DNA of 64,000 bases from Leptothrix cholodnii SP-6 (GTDB taxonomy: Bacteria; Pseudomonadota; Gammaproteobacteria; Burkholderiales; Burkholderiaceae_C): contig NC_010524.1 in assembly GCF_000019785.1 (NCBI RefSeq), forward strand, positions 2,771,001-2,835,000, written 5' to 3'. This document shows, in pieces, positions 30,463 to 40,001 of the stretch. Every line of letters starts with the position of its first letter. The stretch's first letter is position 1. A model generated the notes under the pieces. It worked only from the letters and a program-made list of their open reading frames with translations, searched no databases and was not told the origin of the DNA. The translations under genes and the position numbers were made by a program.

Positions 30463-31386
30463 TCAGAACGTGTGCTTCACGCCGAGGTCGTAGCCGGTCT
30501 TGTTGGCGACCGCCTTGCTGTCATGGCCGACGTCGGTGTAGATCGTCGTGCGCTTGGACAGCGCGTAGTGGTAGCCCAGGCCGACCTTCTGCGCGGTGGT
30601 CGTGCTGCCCTGCTTCTGCGTGCCGGCGGCGGCTTTCAGCTCGCCGGGGCCGAGCGCCCAGTTCAGGCCGACCATGAAGCCCTTGGCGGTGACGTTGGCG
30701 TTGGTGTCGCCCTTGGCGTAACCGGCCGAGACCGTGGCCGCGCCCATCGTGTAGGCCGCGCCGACGTGCACGATGCGGTCGTTCGCGCCGGCCGGATCCT
30801 CGTAGCCGGCGCCGACGAACAGGCCGCCCACCTTGTAGTTCGCGCCCACCGAGAACGGCCGGTCGCTGCCGCCGTTGGGCGTCGACTCGGCGCTCGACAC
30901 GGCCAGGTTCAGTCCGTTGGTGCTGTAGTCGTAGCGGATCGAGCTGTCGATGCGCACCTTGGTGATGCCGCCGACCCGAAAGCCGACGTCACGCAGCTGC
31001 GCCACCGTGTCGCCGCCGAACGGGTCGATCTTGTCCTGGATCATCGAGAACGCGGCGATGTACTGCCGGCCGAACGACACCTGGCCGAACGCACCGCCGA
31101 TGCCGACCTGCGACAGGCCCTTCCAGAACTGCGCGCCGTCCTGAGCGCCGGTGTTCGGGAAGAAACGATGCTGCAGATCGAAGAAGGCGCGGTTGCCACC
31201 GCCCAGGTCCTCGGTGCCCTTGAAGCCGAGCCGGCCGTCGCTGCCGGTGGCCATTTCACTGTTGGTGGCGCCGACGGCCTTGCGCACGCCGAGGTCGATC
31301 TTGCCGTAGACCGTGACGTTCGATTGCGCGGCGGCGGTGCCGGCTGCGGCGGCCAGGATGGCGAAGGTGATCAGGGACTTGTTCAT
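30463..31386 (-). CDS. Outer-membrane porin, Burkholderiales general porin type
   Basis: This is a 307-residue trimeric beta-barrel porin precursor. A signal peptide MNKSLITFAILAAAAGTAAA is followed by the family start QSNVTVYGKIDLG. Other typical segments are GSDGRLGFKGTEDLGGGN, QVSFGRQY and the terminal LGVKHTF ending in Phe, the outer-membrane assembly signal. The ATG at 31386 has GGAGA upstream. It lies 182 bp downstream of tctA on the same strand, so it may be fed by the tct operon or have its own promoter. It could admit the substrate of that uptake system (inference). Confidence 0.94.
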   Translation of the reverse strand: MNKSLITFAILAAAAGTAAAQSNVTVYGKIDLGVRKAVGATNSEMATGSDGRLGFKGTEDLGGGNRAFFDLQHRFFPNTGAQDGAQFWKGLSQVGIGGAFGQVSFGRQYIAAFSMIQDKIDPFGGDTVAQLRDVGFRVGGITKVRIDSSIRYDYSTNGLNLAVSSAESTPNGGSDRPFSVGANYKVGGLFVGAGYEDPAGANDRIVHVGAAYTMGAATVSAGYAKGDTNANVTAKGFMVGLNWALGPGELKAAAGTQKQGSTTTAQKVGLGYHYALSKRTTIYTDVGHDSKAVANKTGYDLGVKHTF

Positions 31387-31482
31387 TCGGGTTGTCTCCG
31401 GTTGTCGAAATGTCGAGACCGTCACGGCATCAGGCGCCTTGATCGATCGTGTTCACGCACCCGAGGGCGCGCACGGATCCCC

Positions 31483-31504
31483 CGGGCCCTGGATCCAGGG
31501 CCCG
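31483..31504. repeat. 22-bp perfect palindrome between tctA and porin
   Basis: CGGGCCCTGGA/TCCAGGGCCCG is completely self-complementary and lies 97 bp upstream of the porin ATG. It lacks a T-run on the minus strand, so it may be an operator or a processing hairpin rather than a terminator. Confidence 0.55.
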
Positions 31505-31535
31505 AGAAAACGGGGAACGGGGAAAGAAGACGGGC

Positions 31536-31550
31536 CCGGACCGGGTCCGG
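31536..31550 (-). terminator. Hairpin just after tctA followed by a C/T-rich tract
   Basis: CCGGACC-C-GGTCCGG lies 18 bp past the tctA stop on the minus strand. The next 35 bases are C/T-rich and G-poor, which could serve Rho-dependent termination or mRNA end formation between tctA and porin. Confidence 0.35.
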
Positions 31551-31568
31551 TGGTCGCCCGCCCGGGGC

Positions 31569-33065
31569 TCAGCGCATGCGTTGCACCAGCTTGACCAGTC
31601 GCGGCAGGACCAGCACGGCGATCACCACGATCACCAGCGTCAGCGACATCGGCCGGTCGAGGAAGACGCTCCACTTGCCCTCGCCGATCGACATCGCGTT
31701 GCGCAGCTGCGCTTCGGCGAGCGGGCCGAGGATCAGGCCGACCACCACCGGTGCTGCGGGGAAGTCGAAGCGCCGCATCACCAGGCCGAGCAGGCCGATG
31801 GCGTAGAGCAGGAACAGGTCGAAGCTCGACTGCCGGATGCCGTAGACACCCACGGTGGCGAAGATCAGGATGCCGGCATACAGGCCCGGCTTGGGGATCT
31901 TCAGCAGCTTGACCCACAGCCCCACCAGCGGCAGGTTGAGGATCAGCAGCATCACGTTGCCGATGTAGAGCGAGGCGATCAGCGCCCAGACCAGCGCGCC
32001 GTTGCTGTCGAACAGCTGGGGCCCGGGCTGGATGCCGTAGTTCTGGAACGCGCCGAGCAGGATCGCGGTGGTGTTGGAGGTCGGGATGCCCAGCGTCAGC
32101 AGCGGGATCAGCGTGGCCGTGATGGCCGCGTTGTTGGCCGCCTCGGGGCCAGCCACGCCCTCGATCGCGCCGGTGGTGCCGAACTCCTTCTGATGCTTGG
32201 ACAGCTTCTTCTCGGTCGCGTAGCTCAGGAAGGTCGGGATCTCGCTGCCACCGGCCGGGATGCAGCCGAACGGCAGGCCGATGAAGGTGGCGCGGATCCA
32301 GGCCGGGAACGAGCGCTTCCAGTCCGACAGGCTCATGTGGACGCGGCTGAGCTTGTTCTGCGACTCGACCACCCGGCCCTCGAACAGCACCACGTGCAGC
32401 GCCTCGGCGACGGCGAACAGGCCGACCGCGACCAGCACCACGTCGATGCCGTCCATCATCTCGGGCACGCCCAGCGTGTAGCGCGCGGTGCCGGAGATCT
32501 GGTCGATGCCCACCAGCCCCATCGACAGGCCGATAAAGAGCGCCGTCAGGCCGCGCAGCGTGCTCTTGCCGAGCACCGCGCTGACGGTGCAGAAGGCCAG
32601 CACCATCAGCATGAAATATTCCGGCGGGCCGAGCCTGACCGCGTATTCGGCGATCACCGGCGCGCCGAAGGTGACCACCACCGTGGCGATGGTGCCGGCC
32701 ACGAACGAGCCGATCGCGGCGGTGGCCAGCGCGGCCCCGGCGCGGCCGCTCTTGGCCATCTTGTTGCCCTCCATGGCCGTGACCATCGAGCCGGCCTCGC
32801 CGGGCGTGTTGAGCAGGATCGAGGTGGTCGAGCCGCCGTACATCGCGCCGTAGTAGATGCCGGCGAAGAAGATCATCGACGCCGTCACCTCGACCTGCAG
32901 CGTGATCGGCAGCAGCATCGCCACCGCGGTGGCCGGACCGATCCCCGGCAGCACGCCCACCGCCGTGCCGATGGTGCAGCCCAGCAGCGACCACAGCAGG
33001 TTGACCGGCGTGCCGGCGGTGATGAAGCCCTGCAGCAGTTGATTGAAGGTGTCCATCAGATCCAT
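31569..33065 (-). CDS. tctA: Tripartite tricarboxylate transporter permease TctA
   Basis: TctA is the large multi-helix inner-membrane permease of TTT uptake systems for citrate and related carboxylates. The 498 residues contain about 12 membrane segments and the signature region [20 protein letters not shown], plus [22 protein letters not shown] and [17 protein letters not shown]. Two ATGs three codons apart (33065 and 33056) are possible starts. Both overlap the end of tctB, so translation is coupled. The substrate is not defined by sequence. Confidence 0.95.
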   Translation of the reverse strand: MDLMDTFNQLLQGFITAGTPVNLLWSLLGCTIGTAVGVLPGIGPATAVAMLLPITLQVEVTASMIFFAGIYYGAMYGGSTTSILLNTPGEAGSMVTAMEGNKMAKSGRAGAALATAAIGSFVAGTIATVVVTFGAPVIAEYAVRLGPPEYFMLMVLAFCTVSAVLGKSTLRGLTALFIGLSMGLVGIDQISGTARYTLGVPEMMDGIDVVLVAVGLFAVAEALHVVLFEGRVVESQNKLSRVHMSLSDWKRSFPAWIRATFIGLPFGCIPAGGSEIPTFLSYATEKKLSKHQKEFGTTGAIEGVAGPEAANNAAITATLIPLLTLGIPTSNTTAILLGAFQNYGIQPGPQLFDSNGALVWALIASLYIGNVMLLILNLPLVGLWVKLLKIPKPGLYAGILIFATVGVYGIRQSSFDLFLLYAIGLLGLVMRRFDFPAAPVVVGLILGPLAEAQLRNAMSIGEGKWSVFLDRPMSLTLVIVVIAVLVLPRLVKLVQRMR

Positions 33066-33550
33066 CCCGTCGAAGTCAGGCCCGGCAGGTTGATGGCGAG
33101 CAGCTTGGTGAACATCCAGAACACCGGCGCGGCGATCGCCAAGCCCGTCAGCGCGTGCACCAGCCAGCTGCGCACACCGCCGTCAAGCACGCCCTGCGAG
33201 GCCTTGAAGCCGCGCACCGCGAGCATGAAACACAGCGTGCAGCTGAGGATGAAACCGAGCGTGCCGATCAGCAGCGCATTGAGCAGGATGCCGGCCGAGA
33301 CCCAGGCGAAACCGCGCCAGTAGCCGGCCTCGTCGCCCGAGGAATCGTCCATCTCGCGGAAGCCGCCGCTGGCGGCCTCCCAGATCAGGCCGACCCCGCA
33401 CAAGAGCAGCGCGCAAGCCACCACCAGCGGCAGGAAGCTGGCGCCGACACCGCCGTAACCGGCTTCGGTCGGGATGTCCCAGGCACCGGCTGCGAGCAGC
33501 ACGCCGATGCCCAGCACGCCCGCACCCACGAGGGCTTGCGGCGTCTTCAT
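33056..33550 (-). CDS. tctB: Tripartite tricarboxylate transporter small permease TctB
   Basis: TctB is the small membrane subunit with four predicted helices: [40 protein letters not shown], a third around [20 protein letters not shown] and a final [20 protein letters not shown]. The 164-residue length is normal. It starts one base after the tctC stop and overlaps tctA, which fits the tctC-tctB-tctA operon order. Confidence 0.93.
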   Translation of the reverse strand: MKTPQALVGAGVLGIGVLLAAGAWDIPTEAGYGGVGASFLPLVVACALLLCGVGLIWEAASGGFREMDDSSGDEAGYWRGFAWVSAGILLNALLIGTLGFILSCTLCFMLAVRGFKASQGVLDGGVRSWLVHALTGLAIAAPVFWMFTKLLAINLPGLTSTGWI

Positions 33551-33551
33551 G

Positions 33552-34511
33552 TCAGATCATCCCGGCCTGGGTCATGGTCTTGCGCAGGTTGGCGAAGTCG
33601 TCTTCGACGAACTTCTCGAACGCCGCGCCCGACAGCACCGCCGGCATCCAGCGGTTGCGCTCCAGCGCCTCGGCCCAGCCCTTGGACTGCACCGTCTTGA
33701 GCACCATGTCGGTCAGCGCCGCGCGCTGCTCGGCGGTGATGCCGGGCGCGCCGTAGACGCCGCGCCAGTTGCCGAGCACGACGTTGTAGCCCTGCTCCTT
33801 GAGCGTCGGGATGTCGAAGCCCTTCAGGCGCGCGTCGGCCGTGACGCCCACGCCGCGCATCTTGCCGCTGGTGATGTACTCGTCGAACTCGCTCAGGCCG
33901 CTGCCGCCGATGGTGACGTTGCCACCCAGGATCGCGGCCGTGGCCTCGCCACCGCCCCGGAAGGCGACGTAGTTGATCTTGGCCGGATCGACGCCCACTT
34001 CATGCGCCAGCATCGCCGCGGCGATGTGTTCGGTGGAGCCGCGCGAACCGCCGCCCCACTTGACGCTGCCGGGGTCCTTCTTGAGCTGCTCGACCACGTC
34101 CTTCATGGTCTTGAAGGGCGAGTTGGCCGGCAGCACGAAGACGTTGTATTCGCTGGTCAGGCGGGCGATCGGCGTGGCCTGCGTCAGGCTCACCGGCGGC
34201 TTGCCGGTGATCAGGCCGCCGAGCATGACCGCGCCCATCACCATCAGCGCGTTCGGGTCGCCCTTGCTGCCGTTGACGAACTGCGCCAGGCCGATCGCGC
34301 CGGCCGCGCCGCCCTTGTTGTCGTAGCTCACCGAGCCGGCCACGCCGGCGTCCTGCATCGCCTTGCCCAGCGCGCGGCCGGTGCTGTCCCAGCCGCCCCC
34401 CGGATTGGCGGGAATCATCATCTTGAGATTCGCCGCCGCGCGGGCGCTCAGTGGCAAGGTTCCCGCCACGGCGAGGGCGGCCATCGACTTCAGAAAGGTG
34501 TCACGACGCAT
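33552..34511 (-). CDS. tctC: Tripartite tricarboxylate transporter substrate-binding protein TctC (Bug family)
   Basis: This periplasmic binding protein captures the solute for TctAB. The 319 residues begin with a signal peptide (MRRDTFLKSMAALAVAGTLPLSARA). Its twin arginine is followed by FLK one residue out of the usual register, so export route (Sec or Tat) is uncertain. The mature part has IPANPGGGWDSTGRALGKAM and NKGGAAGAIGLAQF, typical Bug-family ligand loops. AGGAGA precedes the ATG. It is the first gene of the operon, divergent from the response regulator. Confidence 0.94.
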   Translation of the reverse strand: MRRDTFLKSMAALAVAGTLPLSARAAANLKMMIPANPGGGWDSTGRALGKAMQDAGVAGSVSYDNKGGAAGAIGLAQFVNGSKGDPNALMVMGAVMLGGLITGKPPVSLTQATPIARLTSEYNVFVLPANSPFKTMKDVVEQLKKDPGSVKWGGGSRGSTEHIAAAMLAHEVGVDPAKINYVAFRGGGEATAAILGGNVTIGGSGLSEFDEYITSGKMRGVGVTADARLKGFDIPTLKEQGYNVVLGNWRGVYGAPGITAEQRAALTDMVLKTVQSKGWAEALERNRWMPAVLSGAAFEKFVEDDFANLRKTMTQAGMI

Positions 34512-34635
34512 GTTTGTCTCCTGCTCGTTGGTGAATCACGGACAGAATCAATGGTGACGCCGCTGGCTGTCGATCGGCTGTCCAACCCACTAGGGGAAAC
34601 GCCAAGCGAGCGCCACTCCGAACCCTTGCCCGCCC

Positions 34636-35304
34636 ATGAAACTGCTCCTGATCGAAGACAACCTGGCGATGCAGACCTCGCTGCAGCGCGCCTTCGAGCG
34701 CCGCGGCATGCAGGTCGTGACCTGCGCCGACGGCGCCCGTGCGCTCGACCGCTGGCAGGCCAGCCAGCCCGACGTGGTGCTGCTCGACCTCAGCCTGCCC
34801 GGCGTCGACGGCCTGGAGGTGCTGACCCGCGCCCGCGCCGAGGGCCTGCGCACGCCCGTCATCATCCTGACCGCCCGCGGCGCGGTGGGCGACCGCGTGC
34901 TCGGCCTGAACACCGGCGCCGACGACTACCTGGCCAAGCCCTTCGACCTCGACGAACTCGAGGCACGCGTGAAGGCGCTGGTGCGGCGCCAGCCCAGCGA
35001 GCGCCACGACACGCCCGAGTACTGCGGCCTGCGTGTCGACGCGCAAAGCGGTGCGGTCTACTTCCAGGGCCAGGCGCTCGAACTCGCGCCGCGTGAGTCG
35101 GCGCTGCTGCGCGCGCTGCTGGCCCGGCCCGGCCAGGCGGTGGCCAAGGAACGGCTGTTCGAGCTGGTGTTCGCCGGCGAGGCCGACGTGCAGCCCGACG
35201 CGATCGAGGTCGTGGCCTACCGCCTGCGCAAGCGCCTGGCGACCACCGGCGCACGGCTGGTGACGCTGCGCGGCCTGGGTTACCTGCTGTCGCCGCAGCC
35301 GTGA
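34636..35304 (+). CDS. tctD: OmpR/PhoB-type response regulator, TctD-like
   Basis: This DNA-binding response regulator has 222 residues. The receiver domain carries acidic Glu7/Asp8, phosphoacceptor Asp51 (VVLLDLSLPG), Thr79 and Lys101. A winged helix (DAQSGAVYFQGQALELAPRE to LRGLGYLL) follows at about 125-220. Adjacent divergent tctCBA and the downstream sensor match the TctD-TctE systems that induce tricarboxylate uptake. The 124-bp gap to tctC should hold both promoters, though no clear box was recognised. Confidence 0.9.
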   Translation: MKLLLIEDNLAMQTSLQRAFERRGMQVVTCADGARALDRWQASQPDVVLLDLSLPGVDGLEVLTRARAEGLRTPVIILTARGAVGDRVLGLNTGADDYLAKPFDLDELEARVKALVRRQPSERHDTPEYCGLRVDAQSGAVYFQGQALELAPRESALLRALLARPGQAVAKERLFELVFAGEADVQPDAIEVVAYRLRKRLATTGARLVTLRGLGYLLSPQP

Positions 35305-36788
35305 TCGACCGGCTGTCGATGCGCCTGGCGCGGCTGTCGATGCGCAGCCGGCTGCTGCTGGGCATCCTGCTGCCGGTCGGCCTGCTGGTGGCGATCAACA
35401 CCTGGAGCCTCTACCACCAGGCCCTGCGCTCGGCCGACACCGCCTACGACCGCACGCTGCTGGCGTCGGCCAAGTCGATCGGCGAACTGCTCGAAGTGAC
35501 CGGCAACAGCGACGCCCTGCAGGTGCGCGCCAACGTGCCCTACTCGGCGCTCGAGGCCTTCGAGGCCGACAACCGCAGCCGCATCTTCTTCAAGGTGTCG
35601 GGCTTCGGCGGCGAGATGGTCTCGGGTTTCGAGGACCTGCCGGCCTGGCAGGGCCGGATTCCGGTGCGCGGGCCCTACGCGGCGCTGGTCGATTTCTACG
35701 ACGACCACTACCGCGGCGAGCCGGTGCGGGTGGCCGTGCTGCTGCAGCCGGTGTCGGGCCAGGCCGGCCAGGGCATGGCGACCATCCAGGTGGCCGAGAC
35801 GCTGGAGCTGCGCCAGACGCTGGCGCGCCAGATGCTGTTCGACACCCTGTGGCGCCAGGCCGCGCTGCTGGGGGTGATCAGCCTCGTGGTGTCGTGGGTG
35901 GTGCAGCGCGCTACCCGGCCGGTGCGCGAGCTCAGTGCGGCCATCACGGCGCGCCCGGCCGATGACCTGTCGCCGATCGACACCACCGGCACGCCGCGCG
36001 AACTGCAGCCGCTGATCGACGCCACCAACGACGCGATGGCCCGCCTGGCCGGTCTGCTGACGCGCCAGAAACGCTTCGTGCGCGACGCCTCGCACCAGCT
36101 GCGCACGCCGCTGGCCGTGCTCAAGACCCAGGTGCAGTCGGCGCTGCGCGGCGACCTGCCGGCGCACGAGGCGCTGCGCGAGATCCGCGCCACGGTGGAC
36201 GGCGCCACGCGCCTGGCCAACCAGATGCTGGCGCTCGCCAAGCTCGATCAGGTGCAGAACGACCAGGCCGCCGAAAGCATCGACCTGGCCGCGCTGGTGC
36301 GCGACGTGGCGCTCGACCTGGCGCCGCTGATCGCCGACAAGGGCCTCGACTTCGAGCTCGCCGCCGACGCGCCGGTTCCGGTGCGCGCGCGCGACTGGAT
36401 GCTGCGCGAGCTGACACGCAACCTGCTGCACAACGCCATCCGCGCCACGCCGGCGGGCGGGGCGCTGAGCGTGGCGGTGCTTGCGCTGACGCCGCCCACC
36501 GCGGCCGACGGGCCCAGCGCCGACCCGATCGCCCGGCTGCAGATCCGCGACAGCGGCCCCGGCATCTCGGCGGCGCAGCGCGAGCACCTGTTCGAGCCCT
36601 TCCACACCGGCCATCCGAGCAGCGGCAGCGGCCTGGGGCTGAACATCTGCCGCGAGGTCTGCGAACGGCTCGGCGGGCAGATCCGGCTCGACAACCGGGT
36701 GGCGGCCGATGGCTCGGGCGCCGCACTCGGCCTGGACGCGCGTGTGGACTTGCCGCTGCACGCTGCCGCGCCACAATCGGCGGCGTGA
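35301..36788 (+). CDS. tctE: Sensor histidine kinase, TctE-like
   Basis: This is the membrane sensor partner of the preceding regulator, 495 residues. A membrane helix (LLLGILLPVGLLVAINTWSL) at about 18-37, a periplasmic sensor of about 150 residues and a second helix (AALLGVISLVVSWVVQ) come first. Then a HAMP-like linker, the H-box RFVRDASHQLRTPLAVLK (His265) and an ATPase domain (LLHNAIRATPAGG, RDSGPGI, GSGLGLNI). The GTG start overlaps the regulator stop (GTGA). The sensed ligand is presumably a carboxylate (inference). Confidence 0.92.
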   Translation: MIDRLSMRLARLSMRSRLLLGILLPVGLLVAINTWSLYHQALRSADTAYDRTLLASAKSIGELLEVTGNSDALQVRANVPYSALEAFEADNRSRIFFKVSGFGGEMVSGFEDLPAWQGRIPVRGPYAALVDFYDDHYRGEPVRVAVLLQPVSGQAGQGMATIQVAETLELRQTLARQMLFDTLWRQAALLGVISLVVSWVVQRATRPVRELSAAITARPADDLSPIDTTGTPRELQPLIDATNDAMARLAGLLTRQKRFVRDASHQLRTPLAVLKTQVQSALRGDLPAHEALREIRATVDGATRLANQMLALAKLDQVQNDQAAESIDLAALVRDVALDLAPLIADKGLDFELAADAPVPVRARDWMLRELTRNLLHNAIRATPAGGALSVAVLALTPPTAADGPSADPIARLQIRDSGPGISAAQREHLFEPFHTGHPSSGSGLGLNICREVCERLGGQIRLDNRVAADGSGAALGLDARVDLPLHAAAPQSAA

Positions 36789-37246
36789 AACACCGATCCG
36801 ACGACAAGACCGATGCCGCCGCAGCGCCCGACAGCCGCGAGGGCGTGCGCCTCGACAAGTGGCTCTGGGCCGCGCGCTTCTACAAGACCCGCAGCCTGGC
36901 CGGCGACGAGATCGGCCACGGCCGCGTCATGATCAACCAGCAACTGGCCAAGGCCGCCCGGCTGGTGCGCTGCGGCGACCTGCTGAGCGTGAAACAGGGC
37001 AACTGCCCGCTGCCGCGCATCATCCGGGTTCTGGCCCTGTCGGACGTGCGCGGCCCGGCGCCAGTGGCCCGGCAGCTCTATGAAGAGACCGAAGAAAGCC
37101 GCGCCGCCGTGGCGACCTGGCTCGCCAACCGGCCGTTGACGGTCGACCCGGCGCAGAGCATCACGCAAGGCCGGCCGACCAAGTCGGATCGCCGGCAGAT
37201 CACCGAGTGGCAGCGCTGGAGCGTGTCGCTGGACGACGAGGGCTGA
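36785..37246 (+). CDS. hslR: Hsp15-like S4-domain RNA-binding protein
   Basis: This is a 153-residue S4-domain protein matching ribosome-associated heat shock protein 15, which binds stalled 50S subunits with nascent chains. The S4 core is VRLDKWLWAARFYKTRSLAGDEI at about 21-43 (in two pieces: VRLDKWLWAARF and YKTRSLAGDEI), then INQQLAKAARLVRCGDLL. The tail is basic. A GTG start at 36785 overlaps the kinase stop by four bases, an unusual coupling of a ribosome-rescue protein to a two-component kinase gene. The 46 bp to the converging DUF5666 gene hold no clear terminator. Confidence 0.9.
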   Translation: MKHRSDDKTDAAAAPDSREGVRLDKWLWAARFYKTRSLAGDEIGHGRVMINQQLAKAARLVRCGDLLSVKQGNCPLPRIIRVLALSDVRGPAPVARQLYEETEESRAAVATWLANRPLTVDPAQSITQGRPTKSDRRQITEWQRWSVSLDDEG

Positions 37247-37292
37247 GAGACGCCGGCGCCCATCCATCGGACGACGACGCTCCCGAAAGCGA

Positions 37293-38864
37293 TCAGTCGT
37301 CGTCGCGCTTGATCTTGATGGCGTTGAGCACTGCCGATGTGCCGGTGCCGCTCAACGAGCCTTCGACCTCGACAGCCAGACCATCGGTCCAGTTCGGGAT
37401 GTCGCGGAAGAAGGTGTTGTCGGTGTAGGCGACTGTCACATCCGCAACACCCGTGCGCTGCAAAACGAAGGTGCGAGCGCTCACGCTGAGGGACGTCACC
37501 GTCCCCTGTCGCTCGACCACCGATCCGGCCACCTCGCTCTTGCACTCGAGTTGGGTGGCAGTGATGCCCGTGCTCGAGACGAGGCCCTTGACTTCGACGA
37601 ACTGATCGTTCAGCACCACCCCGACCGCCGGGCAATCCTTGACGGCTGCGGAGTCCGGCAGCAGGACCTCGGTATCACGCACGACGAACTTCGCAGGCGT
37701 GGTGAGGGTTGCGTCGACAAAGCCGCTCAAGGTTCCATGCAGTTCAGCCGGGTTGTTGACGTCGTCGTCGCCCGTGCGCAACTGCAGTCGGTCCGCAACG
37801 AACGAGGTCGCCGACAGATAGCGCCCGCGTGCACGCACGTAGTCGCCGACGACCAGCGTGGCAAACGTGACGCGATCGAAATCGGCATCGGCAACACGCG
37901 ACAGATCGACCGTCGCGCCGTCGATGGCAATCAGCTTGGTCGTCGCGTTGATCTCCGTGACCACGCCGCTCAGGTAGGCCGAGATCGACACCGGCGACGC
38001 GAACGAACGCACCCTCACCGCCCCGTCGGTCACGTCCAGTCTCGGCGCCGTCGCCCCGGTCGCCACATAGGCGCCGGTCGGGGCGAACACCACCACCGAG
38101 TTGCCGTTGGCAATCTGGAGCGCCGGGCTGCCAACCGGCAGGATCACGGTCGAGCCGGAGCGCTGCACCGTCAGGGGGCCGAGCTTGAACGTGCCCGTGC
38201 TGCCGCCGCTGACGCCCGACACGACACCCGCGATGCGAAGGTAGGCCGGTGGTGCCGCAGTCTTTTTCTCGATCCGCGTCGCGAGGTAGGTCACTGCGTC
38301 GCCGCTGCCCTGGCGCAACGCATGCACTTCGACAACATCGGTCGTCGGCTGGATGTCGGCAATACCCGAAAAGCCCTCGTACACGGTCGCCGGTTGCTGG
38401 CCGCCCGTCGAGTTGACGACCACCCGCTGGCCGAGCACCGTGATCGAGTCGCCCAGCTTGCTGTCGACCACCCCCACCAGCGACGGTTCGACCTCGATGC
38501 GCTGGGCCACGCCCAGGCTCGCGGTGGTGTCGTTTGCGCTGCCGATCGATTCGACCAGCGAGCGATGACCGAGCTTGACCTCGGCCAGCACGAACTCGTC
38601 CCCCTTGGAACCTTGCTCGATCTCGACTCGGGCCTGACGGTCATCAAACCGCACGCCATCCACGATCACGCTGCCGAAGCCGTTCACCGTGCCCATCGAA
38701 ATGCCGGTGCCATTGGTGCCGACGCCACCATCTCCACCCCCTCCCCCGCACGCCACCAGCGTGAGCACGGCCATCACGGCGGCGCCGAACCAGCCGACGG
38801 CGGAACCTCGCGCGCGCGGCACGTGCACCGGGGGCGCGGCATCGTTGTCGACTCGGTCGAACAT
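37293..38864 (-). CDS. DUF5666 domain-containing lipoprotein
   Basis: This is a 523-residue predicted secreted lipoprotein. After a short N-terminal extension, a helix with lipobox (MAVLTLVAC, Cys39) is followed by a Gly-rich linker and MGTVNGFGSVIVDGVRFDDRQA. Several repeats of a beta-rich domain follow, each with GxVxxxxxxxxxxxx-type 'exact value' motifs such as GVVTEINATTKLIAIDGATVDLS and VGDYVRARGRYLSATSFVADR. DUF5666 proteins are beta-barrel-like and of unknown function. GGAG precedes the ATG. It lies 48 bp downstream of the DUF6502 gene and is probably cotranscribed with it. Confidence 0.85.
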   Translation of the reverse strand: MFDRVDNDAAPPVHVPRARGSAVGWFGAAVMAVLTLVACGGGGGDGGVGTNGTGISMGTVNGFGSVIVDGVRFDDRQARVEIEQGSKGDEFVLAEVKLGHRSLVESIGSANDTTASLGVAQRIEVEPSLVGVVDSKLGDSITVLGQRVVVNSTGGQQPATVYEGFSGIADIQPTTDVVEVHALRQGSGDAVTYLATRIEKKTAAPPAYLRIAGVVSGVSGGSTGTFKLGPLTVQRSGSTVILPVGSPALQIANGNSVVVFAPTGAYVATGATAPRLDVTDGAVRVRSFASPVSISAYLSGVVTEINATTKLIAIDGATVDLSRVADADFDRVTFATLVVGDYVRARGRYLSATSFVADRLQLRTGDDDVNNPAELHGTLSGFVDATLTTPAKFVVRDTEVLLPDSAAVKDCPAVGVVLNDQFVEVKGLVSSTGITATQLECKSEVAGSVVERQGTVTSLSVSARTFVLQRTGVADVTVAYTDNTFFRDIPNWTDGLAVEVEGSLSGTGTSAVLNAIKIKRDDD

Positions 38865-38912
38865 GGTGAACTCCAGATATCCAGTGTGATCGTTCGGTGC
38901 AGCAGGCCCGGG

Positions 38913-39812
38913 TCACTCGTGCCGCGAGGCGGACTTCGAGGCCGCGTCGGGTTTCCCGTTCTCGCCTTCGGGGGTGAGGGCCTCGTGGTAGTAGTACACG
39001 CCAAAGCGCATGCGCAACGGCGTGTCTTCACGGCTATTGTCCGCGCGCACGCAATCGGTGGCCGCCGCCACCATGCCGTCGAACGCAGGGGCCCACACCG
39101 CGCGCGCCACGGCCGCCAGCTTGTTGCCCGATTCGACACTCAGGCCGTTGGCGTAGACGCTCTGCTCCAGGAACTTGAAGCCGTTGCCGGCCTGCAGGTT
39201 GTAGACCGCCGCCGCGAGGTGGTCGGCCGCGTTGACCGCCAGGGTCTGCGCGGCGCTGGCGTCCTCCGGGCGGCTGACGAAGCGGTCGGCGCTCAGGCAG
39301 ACGTCGTCGCCGTCGACGCTGACCATGCCCAGGCGCTGCAGTTCCTCGAGCAGCGTGCGCGGGTGGACGTCGCTGGAGGTCTCGCGCGCCAGCGCCTCGA
39401 AGCTGGGCATCTCGCCGTGGCGCGGCAGGCGCGACAGCACCTGCGCGCTGGCCGGATCGCGGTAACGCGGGTCGGTGATCCAGCGCGTGAACAGCACCGA
39501 CGCCGGCGTGGGCACCAGCGGCGCCACCGGCAGCGCCTGGTTGCCGAGCGCGCGCACGTCCTTGCGGTGCACGCCCGACAGCACGCTGAGCGCCGAATCG
39601 GTCACCTTGCTGCCCTTGCGCTGCAGTTCGCTGCGCGCCTCGGCCAGGAACACCTGCTTGAGCACCTGGGTCAATGCACCGTAATGGACGCCGTGGCGCA
39701 ACAGCCAGCGCACCACCGGCCGCAGCACGACAGCCGCGCCATCGAGCGCCTGCTGTGCCCGCGGATCATGGCCGGCGACGGATCCAGGATCGTGGTTGGG
39801 TTGGTCGCTCAT
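38913..39812 (-). CDS. DUF6502 family protein, possible winged-helix regulator
   Basis: This is a 299-residue cytoplasmic protein of unknown function. The N-terminal part (LRPVVRWLLRHGVHYGALTQVLKQVF) resembles DUF6502 proteins. Two helix-turn-helix-like stretches are visible: VTDSALSVLSGVHRKDVRAL at about 70-89 and PRTLLEELQRLGMVSVDGDDV at about 152-172. The latter looks like a winged helix. In other Burkholderiales such genes often precede DUF5666 lipoproteins, as here, which suggests a linked function. The promoter region upstream (39813-40001) is shared with grpE. Confidence 0.75.
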   Translation of the reverse strand: MSDQPNHDPGSVAGHDPRAQQALDGAAVVLRPVVRWLLRHGVHYGALTQVLKQVFLAEARSELQRKGSKVTDSALSVLSGVHRKDVRALGNQALPVAPLVPTPASVLFTRWITDPRYRDPASAQVLSRLPRHGEMPSFEALARETSSDVHPRTLLEELQRLGMVSVDGDDVCLSADRFVSRPEDASAAQTLAVNAADHLAAAVYNLQAGNGFKFLEQSVYANGLSVESGNKLAAVARAVWAPAFDGMVAAATDCVRADNSREDTPLRMRFGVYYYHEALTPEGENGKPDAASKSASRHE

Positions 39813-40001
39813 GGCACTGCTTTGGGAGTCTATTGCTGGGATAATTTCCCATGAAATATACCTTAACGCCGCAGATTGTGTTGCGTTGCGTGCGTGCTCC
39901 CGTGCAGGGCGCGAGAAAAATCTTGTCGCAACCCTCTTGAATTCATGGCCATCGGTGCAAGTTGCACTGCCGGTTCATCGTCAGACGGACAGAGACATTT
40001 C

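Noticed and set aside
39813..40001. Heat-shock (sigma-32) promoter or CIRCE element before grpE
   Set aside because: A CTTGAA hexamer exists, but no CCCCAT-like -10 lies at the right distance and no TTAGCACTC/GAGTGCTAA pair is present.
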